Source of the DNA: Methanofastidiosum sp.
GTDB taxonomy: Archaea > Methanobacteriota_B > Thermococci > Methanofastidiosales > Methanofastidiosaceae
Reading direction: 5' to 3'
Assembly: GCA_035362715.1 (NCBI GenBank)
Contig: DAOSDU010000012.1
Location: 1-51,205, forward strand
Length of the DNA: 51,205 nucleotides
A program made the position numbers and the translations under genes. Below the pieces are notes generated by a model, which saw only the letters and a program-made list of their open reading frames with translations, did not search any database and was not told the origin of the DNA. How positions within the stretch are numbered: position 1 is the stretch's first letter; each line of letters begins with the position of its first letter. This document shows positions 1 through 7,823 of this stretch, in pieces.

Positions 1-516
1 GTGACAGAATTTCCCAATGTTACAGATAAATACTTTAAAGATAAAGGCATTAATCTGAAAGTGATTGAAGTATCAGGTTCAACGGAGATTGCCCCTTATC
101 TCGGGGTCTCCGATTTAATATCCGACATAGTTAGTACTGGAACTACTTTAGCGATGAACAATCTAAAGCCCATATCCAAAATTATTGAATCTGAGGCAGT
201 ACTTATTGCAAACAAGGATAGCATTAACGAGAAGAGAGAGGAGATAGAACTTCTTTCTTCATCAGTTAAAAGCGTCTTGGAGGCTCAAGGTAAGAAGTAC
301 ATCATGGTGAACCTCCCAACTAAATCTTTGGGCAAATTTGAAAAGGAGTTTCACGGTCTTGGAGGCCCAACAGTAATGGATGTGATCTCAAAAGAATCAC
401 TTGTTGCAGCTCACTTTGTGGTTGATGAAAAACAGGTATCAGAAACTATTCAAAAACTCAAAAAGATGGGTGGAACAGGGATTCTTATTACTTCCATAGA
501 AAGGTTGGTGAACTAG
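1..516 (+). CDS. hisG: ATP phosphoribosyltransferase HisG, 3' part (5' end outside window)
   Basis: HisG condenses ATP with PRPP in the first step of histidine synthesis. The visible 171 residues read through from the left edge, so the start lies upstream and the GTG at base 1 need not be the start. The segment GVSDLISDIVSTGTTLAMNNL belongs to the second half of the periplasmic-binding-like catalytic domain. The last 75 or so residues (near VMDVISKESLVAAHFVV and GGTGILITSIERLV) form the ferredoxin-like regulatory domain of the long, histidine-inhibited HisG. The stop directly abuts the hisD start, the first of a chain of tightly packed his genes. Family assignment is secure; the true length cannot be seen. 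Confidence 0.95.
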   Translation: MTEFPNVTDKYFKDKGINLKVIEVSGSTEIAPYLGVSDLISDIVSTGTTLAMNNLKPISKIIESEAVLIANKDSINEKREEIELLSSSVKSVLEAQGKKYIMVNLPTKSLGKFEKEFHGLGGPTVMDVISKESLVAAHFVVDEKQVSETIQKLKKMGGTGILITSIERLVN

Positions 517-1785
517 TTGATTGAAATTTATGAAGGATCAAAGGTATTATTTGAAAAAAATAAACAGAGGAAGATTCTATTAGAAGATGATGGCTATGTC
601 AAGTCAATTCTTTTGGATGTTGAAAAAAGAGGAGATGAAGCACTTAAAGAATACACATTGAAATTTGACGGTGTGAAAATAAATGATTTCTTAGTAACTC
701 AAGACGAGATAGCCGAAGCCTACGATAATATAGACACTGAATTAATTGAAGCATTGGAAACTTCAGCTGAGAACATAGAGGACTTCCACAGGAGAGAAAC
801 TCCCCAGTCATTTTTATTTGAAAAGAAAGGTATCACAGCGGGGCAGATGATATTACCTATAGAAAGTGCAGGAATATATGTGCCTGGTGGCAGAGCTGCG
901 TATCCATCTACTGTGCTCATGGCAGCAATCCCGCCTAAAATATGCGGTGTTCCAAGAATTGTTGTGGTAACGCCCCCTGGAAAGGATGGCAGATGTAACG
1001 ATGCGGTACTAGTAGCATCGGATATTGCAGGTGTCGATGAGATTTACAAAGTCGGAGGTGCTCAGGCAATAGCAGCTCTATCCTATGGAACTGAATCGAT
1101 AAAGCCAGTATCAAAAATAGTTGGTCCAGGAAATAGATTTGTCGCAATGGCAAAAAAACTTGTTGAAACACCAACTGAATTTCCGGCAGGCCCTAGTGAA
1201 GTAATGATAATAGCCGAAGAAAAATCAAATCCAAGATTTATAGCCTTGGACATGCTTGCCCAATCTGAACACGATCCAATGGCTTCAGCATATTTATTGA
1301 CTACATCAAGGGCGCTCGCTGAAAAAGTCGTGAGAGAAATAGAAAATGAACTTAAAATACTTCCAAGAAAAGAAATACTTGAAGAATCACTCAAACGAGG
1401 CGGTATATTCATTATATCCTCTATCGATGAGGCTATAGAAATTTCAAACAGTTTTGCCCCTGAACATTTAGAGATTATGGTTAATGAACCATTCTCAGTT
1501 CTTACAAAGATTAAAAATGCTGGTTCAGTATTCTTGGGAGAGTATTCGCCTGAAGCTATGGGAGATTATGTTTCAGGAACAAATCACGTCCTTCCAACAT
1601 CAGGATTTGCAAGATTTTATTCCAGCCTTTCAGTTGATGACTTTCTAAAAAAATATACATTTCAGTACGTTACAAAGAATGGACTAAAAGCTTATAGAGG
1701 TACTGTTTCAACACTTGCTAAATCAGAAGGGCTATTTGCGCACGAAAAAGCTGTTAATGTGAGGTTTGAAGAAGATGAAAAGTAA
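517..1785 (+). CDS. hisD: histidinol dehydrogenase HisD
   Basis: NAD-dependent, zinc-dependent enzyme for the last two oxidations, histidinol to histidine. At 422 residues it has normal family length. Signature stretches are visible: YVPGGRAAYPSTVLM, VGGAQAIAALSYGT, VGPGNRFVA, AGPSEV, LAQSEHDP (zinc and catalytic region), FAPEHLE and the C-terminal MGDYVSGTNHVLPT. Translation begins at TTG, one base after the hisG stop, with a GGTTGGTGA Shine-Dalgarno inside the hisG end. It overlaps hisC by 11 bases. No missing catalytic residue was noticed. Confidence 0.97.
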   Translation: MIEIYEGSKVLFEKNKQRKILLEDDGYVKSILLDVEKRGDEALKEYTLKFDGVKINDFLVTQDEIAEAYDNIDTELIEALETSAENIEDFHRRETPQSFLFEKKGITAGQMILPIESAGIYVPGGRAAYPSTVLMAAIPPKICGVPRIVVVTPPGKDGRCNDAVLVASDIAGVDEIYKVGGAQAIAALSYGTESIKPVSKIVGPGNRFVAMAKKLVETPTEFPAGPSEVMIIAEEKSNPRFIALDMLAQSEHDPMASAYLLTTSRALAEKVVREIENELKILPRKEILEESLKRGGIFIISSIDEAIEISNSFAPEHLEIMVNEPFSVLTKIKNAGSVFLGEYSPEAMGDYVSGTNHVLPTSGFARFYSSLSVDDFLKKYTFQYVTKNGLKAYRGTVSTLAKSEGLFAHEKAVNVRFEEDEK

Positions 1786-2824
1786 ATTTGATAGGGATCT
1801 CTTAGAAAGTCTTGATCCATACTCTTCAGAAGTTTCCGTATTGGATGGGAATATAGATAGATTACACGCCAATGAACTGCCATGGAAAAACGAAGCTGTA
1901 ATTTGGGCCTTACATGACAAGCTCTTATCAATGCCTTTTAACAGATATCCAGAGGTTACAAATTCGGATATAAGGAAAAAAATTGCAGATTATATTGGAT
2001 TTGAAAAAGAAAATGTCTTAGTTGGAAATGGTAGTGATGAGATTATTGATACAATAGGAAAAGCATTTATTTCTCCACTTGATAAAATTTTGATACCATC
2101 TCCTACTTTTTCACTTTATTCCTCTATTGCAAGGATATATTCTGGGCTTCCAATAATAATCCCTCTCAATAATGATTATACACTCCCAGTTGAAAAAATA
2201 ATCTCCGAAGCCAAAAGTTCTAAAATTGCAATTATTTGCAGCCCAAATAATCCAACTGGTGTCTTATATCTCGATGAAGAGATCAAAGCTATATTGGACA
2301 CAGGGATGCTTGTAATCCTCGATGAAGCATACGCAGAATTTTCTGGCCATTCAGGATTGCACTTGTTAAATAATTATGATAATCTGATTGTCATGAAAAC
2401 ATTTTCAAAAGCATTTGGACTTGCAGGATTTAGAACAGGATACTGTGTGGCATCAGAAACGCTAATTGAGTCAATGAGCAAAGTCATGCTCCCATATAAT
2501 CTAAATCTAATATCTATGAAAGTTGTGGAGTTGGCGATCCAACATGAAGATTTCATGAAAGACGCCGTCAGAAAAATAAAGGAAAACAGGAAATACCTTT
2601 ATGGCACTATGCAAGAGATAAAGGGGATAAAACCTATTCAGTCAAGCACCAATTTCATATTATTTGAAGCAGAAAATCCTAGAGAAATATATGAAGGGCT
2701 CTTGAAAAAAGGAATTTTAATAAGATACTTTGAAAACAAAAACTACCTTAGAGTATCCATAGGAACTTACGAGGAATGTGTTAAATTTATTTCCAGTTTA
2801 AGGGAGATATTAAATGTCTGTTAA
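1775..2824 (+). CDS. hisC: histidinol-phosphate aminotransferase HisC
   Basis: PLP-dependent fold-type I aminotransferase making histidinol phosphate from imidazole-acetol phosphate. The PLP lysine lies in FSKAFGLAGFRTGY (Lys near residue 212). Also visible are NGSDEIID, SPNNPTG, the DEAYAEFSG aspartate region, and a C-terminal NYLRVSIGT arginine. I chose the ATG at 1775 (349 residues) over an upstream TTG at 1766, because GAGG at 1761-1764 is well spaced for the ATG but almost touches the TTG. It overlaps hisD by 11 bases and hisH by 11 bases, so it is translationally coupled on both sides. Confidence 0.95.
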   Translation: MKSKFDRDLLESLDPYSSEVSVLDGNIDRLHANELPWKNEAVIWALHDKLLSMPFNRYPEVTNSDIRKKIADYIGFEKENVLVGNGSDEIIDTIGKAFISPLDKILIPSPTFSLYSSIARIYSGLPIIIPLNNDYTLPVEKIISEAKSSKIAIICSPNNPTGVLYLDEEIKAILDTGMLVILDEAYAEFSGHSGLHLLNNYDNLIVMKTFSKAFGLAGFRTGYCVASETLIESMSKVMLPYNLNLISMKVVELAIQHEDFMKDAVRKIKENRKYLYGTMQEIKGIKPIQSSTNFILFEAENPREIYEGLLKKGILIRYFENKNYLRVSIGTYEECVKFISSLREILNVC

Positions 2825-3422
2825 GATTGGTATCATAGATTATGGAATGGGGAATTTAAAGAGTGTGTATAAAGCTTTTAGATTTCTAAAAGTAGATCCC
2901 GTTTTTATAGATAAAGAAGAGGATTTTGATTGTGACGGTTTAATTCTCCCTGGTGTGGGGGCTTTTGAAGATGGGATGAAGAATCTCGCACCTTTCATAA
3001 AAGTATTAAAAAAAGAAGTGGAAACAAAACCCCTTTTGGGAATATGTCTGGGAATGCAGATGCTTTTTTCAGATAGCGAAGAAAACGGATTTTTCAAGGG
3101 ATTAGATCTTATCCCCGGTTCAGTAAAGAAGCTTCCCGAAGGACAAAAAGTTCCACACATGGGTTGGAACAGTATAGAATTCTTAGATGATGACCCGCTC
3201 TTGATAGAAATAAAAAATGAATCTTATTTTTATTTTGTACACTCTTATGCACCTTTCTGTGGCCCTGATTACACTTTAGGCGAAACAGAGTATGGGATCA
3301 AATTCCCCTCAATAGTTGCAAAGGATTTTATCTATGGCACACAGTTTCACCCGGAGAAGAGTGGTGACCCCGGACTAAAACTTCTTAAAAATTACATAAA
3401 TATAGTGGAGAGCACAATATGA
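2814..3422 (+). CDS. hisH: imidazole glycerol phosphate synthase, glutaminase subunit HisH
   Basis: Class I glutamine amidotransferase that feeds ammonia through HisF to make IGP and AICAR. Length is 202 residues. The N-terminus GIIDYGMGNLKSV is diagnostic. The nucleophile Cys sits in GICLGMQM (about residue 78), and the His-Glu pair in GTQFHPEKSG (about residues 179 and 181). PGVGAF matches the oxyanion-strand region. It overlaps hisC by 11 bases and hisA by an ATGA. Its partner hisF lies three genes downstream. Confidence 0.97.
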   Translation: MSVKIGIIDYGMGNLKSVYKAFRFLKVDPVFIDKEEDFDCDGLILPGVGAFEDGMKNLAPFIKVLKKEVETKPLLGICLGMQMLFSDSEENGFFKGLDLIPGSVKKLPEGQKVPHMGWNSIEFLDDDPLLIEIKNESYFYFVHSYAPFCGPDYTLGETEYGIKFPSIVAKDFIYGTQFHPEKSGDPGLKLLKNYINIVESTI

Positions 3423-4129
3423 AAGTTTTGCCCGCAGTTGATATCCTGAATAGAAAATGCGTTCAACTTGTCGGAGGGGACCCTGGCACCAAGATATTTG
3501 AGAATGCAGACCCAATGACAATAGCAAAAAAGTGGGCAGAGTTCTCAGATTATTTGCATTTGATTGACCTTGATGCTGCGATTTATAATACCGATACAAA
3601 TAGGGACATAATAAAAAAAATCCTTTCAGAAGTTAAAGTCCCAGCCGAGGTCGGAGGCGGGATAAGAAGCATAGAAATATTTAGAGAATTAATAGGCGCT
3701 GGGGCAGATAAACTCATAATGGGAACCTCAGCAGTAAAAAATCTTGAACTTCTAAAAAAGATAAGGGATGAATTTGGAAAGGAAAGGATAGTCATAGCAT
3801 TGGATGTTAAAGGAGAAGAGGTGTCAATTTCTGGTTGGACTCAAGGTTCAGGTTTAACAATATTTGATGCAATCAAAAATTTAGAGGAATACGCATCTTC
3901 TTATCTCATTACGAGCATAGGTGTTGAGGGAAGAATGAAGGGGCCAGATATAGAATTATACAAAAAGATTTTATCTCTTACCGATGTAGAAATAATTGCA
4001 TCAGGTGGGATTTCATCAATTGATGATTTAATAAAGCTTGATAAAGTTGGAATAAACAAAGCTGTAGTTGGAACAGCAATTTACACTAATAAGATTGATT
4101 TAAAGAACGTAAGGGAAATTTTTGGGTGA
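3419..4129 (+). CDS. hisA: ProFAR isomerase HisA
   Basis: (Beta-alpha)8-barrel sugar isomerase converting ProFAR to PRFAR. It has 236 residues, typical of the family. The catalytic N-terminal Asp is in LPAVDILNRKCVQL, and the second acid is in the IDLDAAIYN to VPAEVGGG region. Phosphate-binding motifs are EVGGGIRS, LIMGTSAV and ASGGISSIDD. HisA and HisF here share the half-barrel repeat expected of these paralogs. It starts within an ATGA overlap with hisH. Its stop TGA is part of the Shine-Dalgarno for hisB. Confidence 0.96.
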   Translation: MKVLPAVDILNRKCVQLVGGDPGTKIFENADPMTIAKKWAEFSDYLHLIDLDAAIYNTDTNRDIIKKILSEVKVPAEVGGGIRSIEIFRELIGAGADKLIMGTSAVKNLELLKKIRDEFGKERIVIALDVKGEEVSISGWTQGSGLTIFDAIKNLEEYASSYLITSIGVEGRMKGPDIELYKKILSLTDVEIIASGGISSIDDLIKLDKVGINKAVVGTAIYTNKIDLKNVREIFG

Positions 4130-4135
4130 TTTGTT

Positions 4136-4708
4136 TTGAGAGAATCAAAGATTGAAAGAAAAACAAAGGAAACCAATATCAAGATTAAGTTGAATATAGA
4201 TGGTCAGGGAAAATATAAAATTTCAACATCAAAGAAGTTCTTTGATCACATGCTTGAAACTTTTTCCAGGTACAGTCTTTTTGATATAGAGATAAAGGCA
4301 GAAGGGGATTTAACTCACCATCTTGTTGAGGATATAGGCATAGCGATGGGGATGGCATTTTCAGAGGCCATAGGCGACAAAAAAGGAATCAATAGAGTGG
4401 GCTGGGCCACCGTACCAATGGACGATAGCCTTGTCATGACATCCCTTGATATAGGGGGAAGGCACTATACAAAGTTTGATTTGAATTTCAAGTTTGATAA
4501 GATTGAAGAAGTTTCGCCTGATCTATTCTTACACTTTCTTGATTCTTTTGCTCAGAAAGTCCCATTGAATCTTTTCATAAAGGAATTTTATGGGGACGAT
4601 GACCACCATAAGATGGAGGCAGTGTTCAAATCATTTGGTAAAGCACTTTTAATGGCAACTTCATTTAATGAGAGAATTGATCTTCTTTCAACTAAAGGGG
4701 TGATATAA
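4136..4708 (+). CDS. hisB: imidazoleglycerol-phosphate dehydratase HisB
   Basis: Monofunctional IGPD, manganese-dependent, converting IGP to imidazole-acetol phosphate. Length is 190 residues, as usual for the stand-alone enzyme. Metal-binding His motifs are FDHMLETF, HHLVEDIGIAMG, GGRHY and DDHHKMEAVFK. Start is TTG 4136, 5 bases after a GGTGAT Shine-Dalgarno that contains the hisA stop. There is no histidinol-phosphatase domain, so that activity must come from another gene; the PHP protein at the operon end is the candidate. The TAA stop shares its last base with the proposed hisF start. Confidence 0.96.
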   Translation: MRESKIERKTKETNIKIKLNIDGQGKYKISTSKKFFDHMLETFSRYSLFDIEIKAEGDLTHHLVEDIGIAMGMAFSEAIGDKKGINRVGWATVPMDDSLVMTSLDIGGRHYTKFDLNFKFDKIEEVSPDLFLHFLDSFAQKVPLNLFIKEFYGDDDHHKMEAVFKSFGKALLMATSFNERIDLLSTKGVI

Positions 4709-4710
4709 CG
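4697..4710 (+). promoter_or_regulatory. Shine-Dalgarno and ACG start of hisF
   Basis: The sequence GGGGTGAT, three bases, then ACG lies at the hisB/hisF junction. The in-frame stop at 4693-4695 limits upstream extension. Between it and the first ATG at 4810 the only plausible starts are ATA 4705 and ACG 4708. In this window GGTGA-type sites are followed by exactly 3 bases and a start in psmB, the MazG-like gene, aCPSF1, S28e and others. The same spacing here points to ACG. Confidence 0.7.
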
Positions 4711-5463
4711 CACGCAAAGAGAATCATCCCTTGCCTTGATGTTGACCAGGGGAGAGTTGTAAAAGGTATAAAATTTGTAAACATCCGGGATGCTGGTGAT
4801 CCTGTAGAGATGGCACAGCTCTATGACCAGAAGGGTGCTGATGAATTGGTATTTCTTGATATTACAGCTTCATCTGATAAAAGAAATATTATGGTTGATG
4901 TAGTTGAAAGGACAGGCGATGTCGTCTTTATACCATTTACAGTTGGTGGAGGATTAAGAAATATTGAAGATATAAAAGCAATATTAAGAGCGGGAGCAGA
5001 CAAAGTTAGTCTCAACACCTCTGCAGTTCAAAATCCAGATCTGATAAAAGAATCTTCAAAGATGTTTGGAAGCCAGTGCATAGTTCTTGCAATAGATGCA
5101 AAGAAGAAAGGTAAAAGTTGGGAAGTTTATACCCATGGGGGAAGGACACCAACTAGTATAGATGCAGTTGAATGGGCAAAGAGAGCGGAAAATCTTGGAT
5201 GTGGAGAGATATTACTTACAAGTATGGATGCAGACGGTACAAAAGATGGCTATGACATCCCTCTTACAAAGGCAATTTCTGAAGCTGTTACTGTTCCTGT
5301 CATTGCTTCGGGTGGAGCAGGGAATGCAGAACACATATGTGAAGCATTGACCAAGGGTAAGGCAGACGCTGCGCTTGCAGCTTCAATATTCCATTATGAG
5401 GAACATTCAATTAGAAAGGTAAAAGAATACCTTAGATCAAAAAATGTTTCGGTAAGATTATGA
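4708..5463 (+). CDS. hisF: imidazole glycerol phosphate synthase, cyclase subunit HisF (ACG start)
   Basis: Cyclase subunit of the HisH-HisF complex, a (beta-alpha)8 barrel. The conserved N-terminus AKRIIPCLDVDQGRVVKG, with the first catalytic Asp, lies upstream of the first ATG (4810), so an ATG-only call would delete an essential strand. Read from ACG 4708 the protein has 251 residues, the family norm. The second catalytic Asp region is visible as LLTSMDADGTKDGYD, and phosphate loops are GGGLRN and ASGGAG. ACG would be a rare non-canonical start; a sequence error of ATG to ACG is the alternative. It overlaps hisI by an ATGA. Confidence 0.93.
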   Translation, partial: THAKRIIPCLDVDQGRVVKGIKFVNIRDAGDPVEMAQLYDQKGADELVFLDITASSDKRNIMVDVVERTGDVVFIPFTVGGGLRNIEDIKAILRAGADKVSLNTSAVQNPDLIKESSKMFGSQCIVLAIDAKKKGKSWEVYTHGGRTPTSIDAVEWAKRAENLGCGEILLTSMDADGTKDGYDIPLTKAISEAVTVPVIASGGAGNAEHICEALTKGKADAALAASIFHYEEHSIRKVKEYLRSKNVSVRL

Positions 5464-6083
5464 GCGATTTTAATCTAAAGTGGGACGAAAAAGGACTTAT
5501 TCCTGCTATAGTTCAGGACTACAATACAAAAGAAGTTCTCATGACGGCCTACGTGAACGAGGCTTCATTGAAAAAGACGCTTGAAACTGGGAGAACTTGT
5601 TTTTGGTCAAGAAGCAGACAGAAGTTCTGGTTTAAGGGCGAATCTTCTGGCAATATCCAAATGGTCAAAGAGGTTAGATATGACTGCGATGCAGATTCTA
5701 TTTTAATTCTAGTTGAACAGGTTGGTGCAGCATGTCACGAAGGGTATCCTACATGTTACTTTAGAAAACTAGATGGAAAAATAATAAGTGAAAAGTCCTT
5801 TGAAGGGGGGCTTTATGTCCTAGATGAGCTTTACAAGTTAATCGAAAAAAGGAAAAAGGAACTTCCGAGGGATTCATACACAACAAAATTACTTACTGAT
5901 AAAAACCTCCTCCTTAAAAAAATCGGGGAAGAGTCAAGTGAGGTAATTATTTCATATACAGAAGAGAAGAATAGGACAGTTGAAGAAGCTTCTGACCTGA
6001 TTTATCACTTATTTGTTTTATTAGTTGAAAGAGATATAAAACTTGAATCAGTATTAGAAGAATTGAAAAAGAGAAGGAAGTGA
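5460..6083 (+). CDS. hisI: bifunctional phosphoribosyl-AMP cyclohydrolase / phosphoribosyl-ATP pyrophosphatase HisIE
   Basis: Fusion of HisI (about residues 1-115) and HisE (about 118-207), catalysing steps 3 and 2 of histidine synthesis. HisI zinc and magnesium motifs are visible: FWSRSRQKFWFKGESSGN, YDCDADSILI, and CHEGYPTCYFR. The HisE part shows the all-alpha MazG-like signature KKIGEESSEVIISY and EASDLIYHLFVLL. The fusion is common in bacteria and found in some archaea; other archaea carry separate genes. Start ATG lies in an ATGA overlap with hisF. Confidence 0.96.
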   Translation: MSDFNLKWDEKGLIPAIVQDYNTKEVLMTAYVNEASLKKTLETGRTCFWSRSRQKFWFKGESSGNIQMVKEVRYDCDADSILILVEQVGAACHEGYPTCYFRKLDGKIISEKSFEGGLYVLDELYKLIEKRKKELPRDSYTTKLLTDKNLLLKKIGEESSEVIISYTEEKNRTVEEASDLIYHLFVLLVERDIKLESVLEELKKRRK

Positions 6084-6087
6084 ATAA

Positions 6088-6744
6088 ATGGACTTAGGAA
6101 AAAGATGTGATTTCCATACTCATACAATATTTTCTGATGGTGAGCTTATCCCATCCGAACTTGTAAGACGTGCGAGGGCGTTAGACCACAAAGCAATTGC
6201 TTTAACAGATCATGTTGATGCTTCAAATATTGAATTAATTGTTCCTAGCCTTGCTAGAGTTTCTGAGGAATTGAATCAATACTGGGATATAACTGTAATC
6301 CCTGGTGTTGAGATTACTCACGTTCCTCCTGAGACAATTAAAAAACTAGCAGTCAAGGCAAAAAAACTCGGTGCAAAAATAGTCGTTGTTCACGGAGAAA
6401 CGCCTGTAGAGCCCGTGATGCCGGGTACAAATAGAAGTGCAATTGAGAGCGGTGAAGTCGATATACTCGCTCACCCCGGAATAATTGAAGAAAAAGATGC
6501 AAAACTTGCAAACAAATCAGATATATTCCTTGAGATAACTGCTAGAGGTGGCCACAATATTGGAAATGGGAGAGTTGCTTCGCTAGGTGAGAAATTCATT
6601 TTAGATACAGATACACACTCACCGAGTAATCTAATCACCCAGGACTTTGCTTATAGGGTAGCTTTAGGTGCAGGGCTTAAAGAAGAATCTGCAATAAATG
6701 TGATTAAGGAAAATCCTAAAATATTACTTGAAAAGATTTTGTAA
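6088..6744 (+). CDS. PHP-family phosphatase, probable histidinol-phosphate phosphatase
   Basis: PHP-fold metal-dependent phosphoesterase of 218 residues. Metal ligands are visible in the expected order: DFHTHTIFSDGE, LTDHVD, PGVEITH, VVHGE, LAHPG and DTDTHS. This protein type is usually annotated as a histidinol-phosphatase-like PHP protein. It begins 4 bases after the hisIE stop, whose TGA lies in the Shine-Dalgarno-like AAGTGA, so it is the last gene of the his operon. No other histidinol-phosphatase is encoded in the visible operon. Family placement is firm; the substrate is inferred from context. Confidence 0.8.
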   Translation: MDLGKRCDFHTHTIFSDGELIPSELVRRARALDHKAIALTDHVDASNIELIVPSLARVSEELNQYWDITVIPGVEITHVPPETIKKLAVKAKKLGAKIVVVHGETPVEPVMPGTNRSAIESGEVDILAHPGIIEEKDAKLANKSDIFLEITARGGHNIGNGRVASLGEKFILDTDTHSPSNLITQDFAYRVALGAGLKEESAINVIKENPKILLEKIL

Positions 6745-6787
6745 AAAATTAAATAGGCAGAGTTTTCATTCTTGCCCTTTTCTATTC

Positions 6788-7411
6788 TTACATCTTTTTT
6801 ATAATTGAAGATTTAGTCCCAAGCAGATATCCACCTAAACCAGTTAACCACATGACGATTGGATATGCAATCCACCTTTCCGTTCCGCCGTCTCCTAATA
6901 TTGGAATAAAAAAATTGGCAAAGAAAAGACAAATGAGTGCAATTATCCCAAAACATATGGATATATATCGAAATGGAGAATCCAATATTTTTGAAGAAGT
7001 AATAGCAGCAATCCCCCCAAAAATGAAAGTTATCAGTGCAGATAGCGGGTGTAATACTTCAACGTTTCCAGGGAACAATCCAACACATAATACGCCAAGG
7101 CCAAATAGCGCAAAGGGTATGTTGAAAAGAAGTTTTCTATAAGCTAAAAAAATACAATAAGCGCCTATCAAAACCATGATGCCTGTTACAATCATTGTTG
7201 AATTAAAAATAGTTGCTGACGGTTGCATAATTATGCTGTTTGGTGGCCGAGTTGCACCTAAATCACTTATTTCGCTGTTTGAGGTTGTGTAACCTGATGG
7301 ATAGAAAGCTTCAGCAGTAATTATCCCCATTATAGAAATAACACCTGCAAGAAATAGCAAAGTACCTGCAATCATATGGGGATTCTTTCTGAATATATCT
7401 AAAATTACCAT
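6788..7411 (-). CDS. DUF998-like six-helix membrane protein
   Basis: About 207 residues with roughly six hydrophobic segments. The loop between the first two segments (SDLGATRPPNS and a following stretch of hydroxyl and Asn residues) matches the DUF998 family of uncharacterised archaeal and bacterial integral membrane proteins. I start at the second ATG (7411), since AAAAGGAG immediately abuts the first ATG (7420) but is 9 bases from the second. It is convergent with the his operon. Function is unknown. Confidence 0.7.
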   Translation of the reverse strand: MVILDIFRKNPHMIAGTLLFLAGVISIMGIITAEAFYPSGYTTSNSEISDLGATRPPNSIIMQPSATIFNSTMIVTGIMVLIGAYCIFLAYRKLLFNIPFALFGLGVLCVGLFPGNVEVLHPLSALITFIFGGIAAITSSKILDSPFRYISICFGIIALICLFFANFFIPILGDGGTERWIAYPIVMWLTGLGGYLLGTKSSIIKKM

Positions 7412-7523
7412 TAAAATCATCTCCTTTTCTATAGTTTTATTCGTCGGAGATTAATGGAGTTTATAATATTTGCCGTTCTTTGTCATTGTAAGTTGAATCT
7501 TAGATCACATATCACTGCAAAAC

Positions 7524-7531
7524 TTTTATAA
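7524..7531 (+). promoter_or_regulatory. TATA box for the 7555 gene
   Basis: TTTTATAA lies 30 bases before 7554, which puts the transcript start at or next to the ATG at 7555. This predicts a leaderless mRNA for the small membrane protein and e-MtaB. No Shine-Dalgarno precedes that ATG, which agrees. Confidence 0.6.
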
Positions 7532-7554
7532 GTAAATTTTTAAATTCTAAGATT

Positions 7555-7812
7555 ATGGACATAGGGCAATTTGTCATAAACGTTGTAGAGGCCATACTCT
7601 CATTTAGCGAATTCATAGCAGAAGAGATATCCGCTTTGACAAATGGTTTTCTTCCAGAAGGTGCTGTAAACGAAATAGGGATATTAATCCTTTTAGTCCT
7701 ATTAAGATTGGGATTTGACTATGCCAAAAAAATATTAGAAATTTTAATTGTAATTTTTATTGTATACATAGTAATCCAACTTCTACCTTCTATTATCAAT
7801 TCAATAGGGTAG
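7555..7812 (+). CDS. small hydrophobic membrane protein (hypothetical)
   Basis: An 85-residue protein with two strongly hydrophobic segments (about residues 40-55 and 62-80) and an amphipathic N-terminal helix. I do not recognise a family. It is the first gene downstream of a leaderless promoter and lies 11 bases before the tRNA methylthiotransferase gene, so the two are probably co-transcribed. Its coding status is supported by the promoter spacing and the tight linkage. Confidence 0.65.
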   Translation: MDIGQFVINVVEAILSFSEFIAEEISALTNGFLPEGAVNEIGILILLVLLRLGFDYAKKILEILIVIFIVYIVIQLLPSIINSIG

Positions 7813-7823
7813 CGTTAAGAAAA

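Noticed and set aside
1083..1412. 109-codon antisense frame inside hisD, and many similar long frames opposite real genes
   Set aside because: They lie wholly within well-supported genes in other frames, lack Shine-Dalgarno sites, and their residue patterns are Ser/Leu/Ile-rich as expected for the antisense of these codons.
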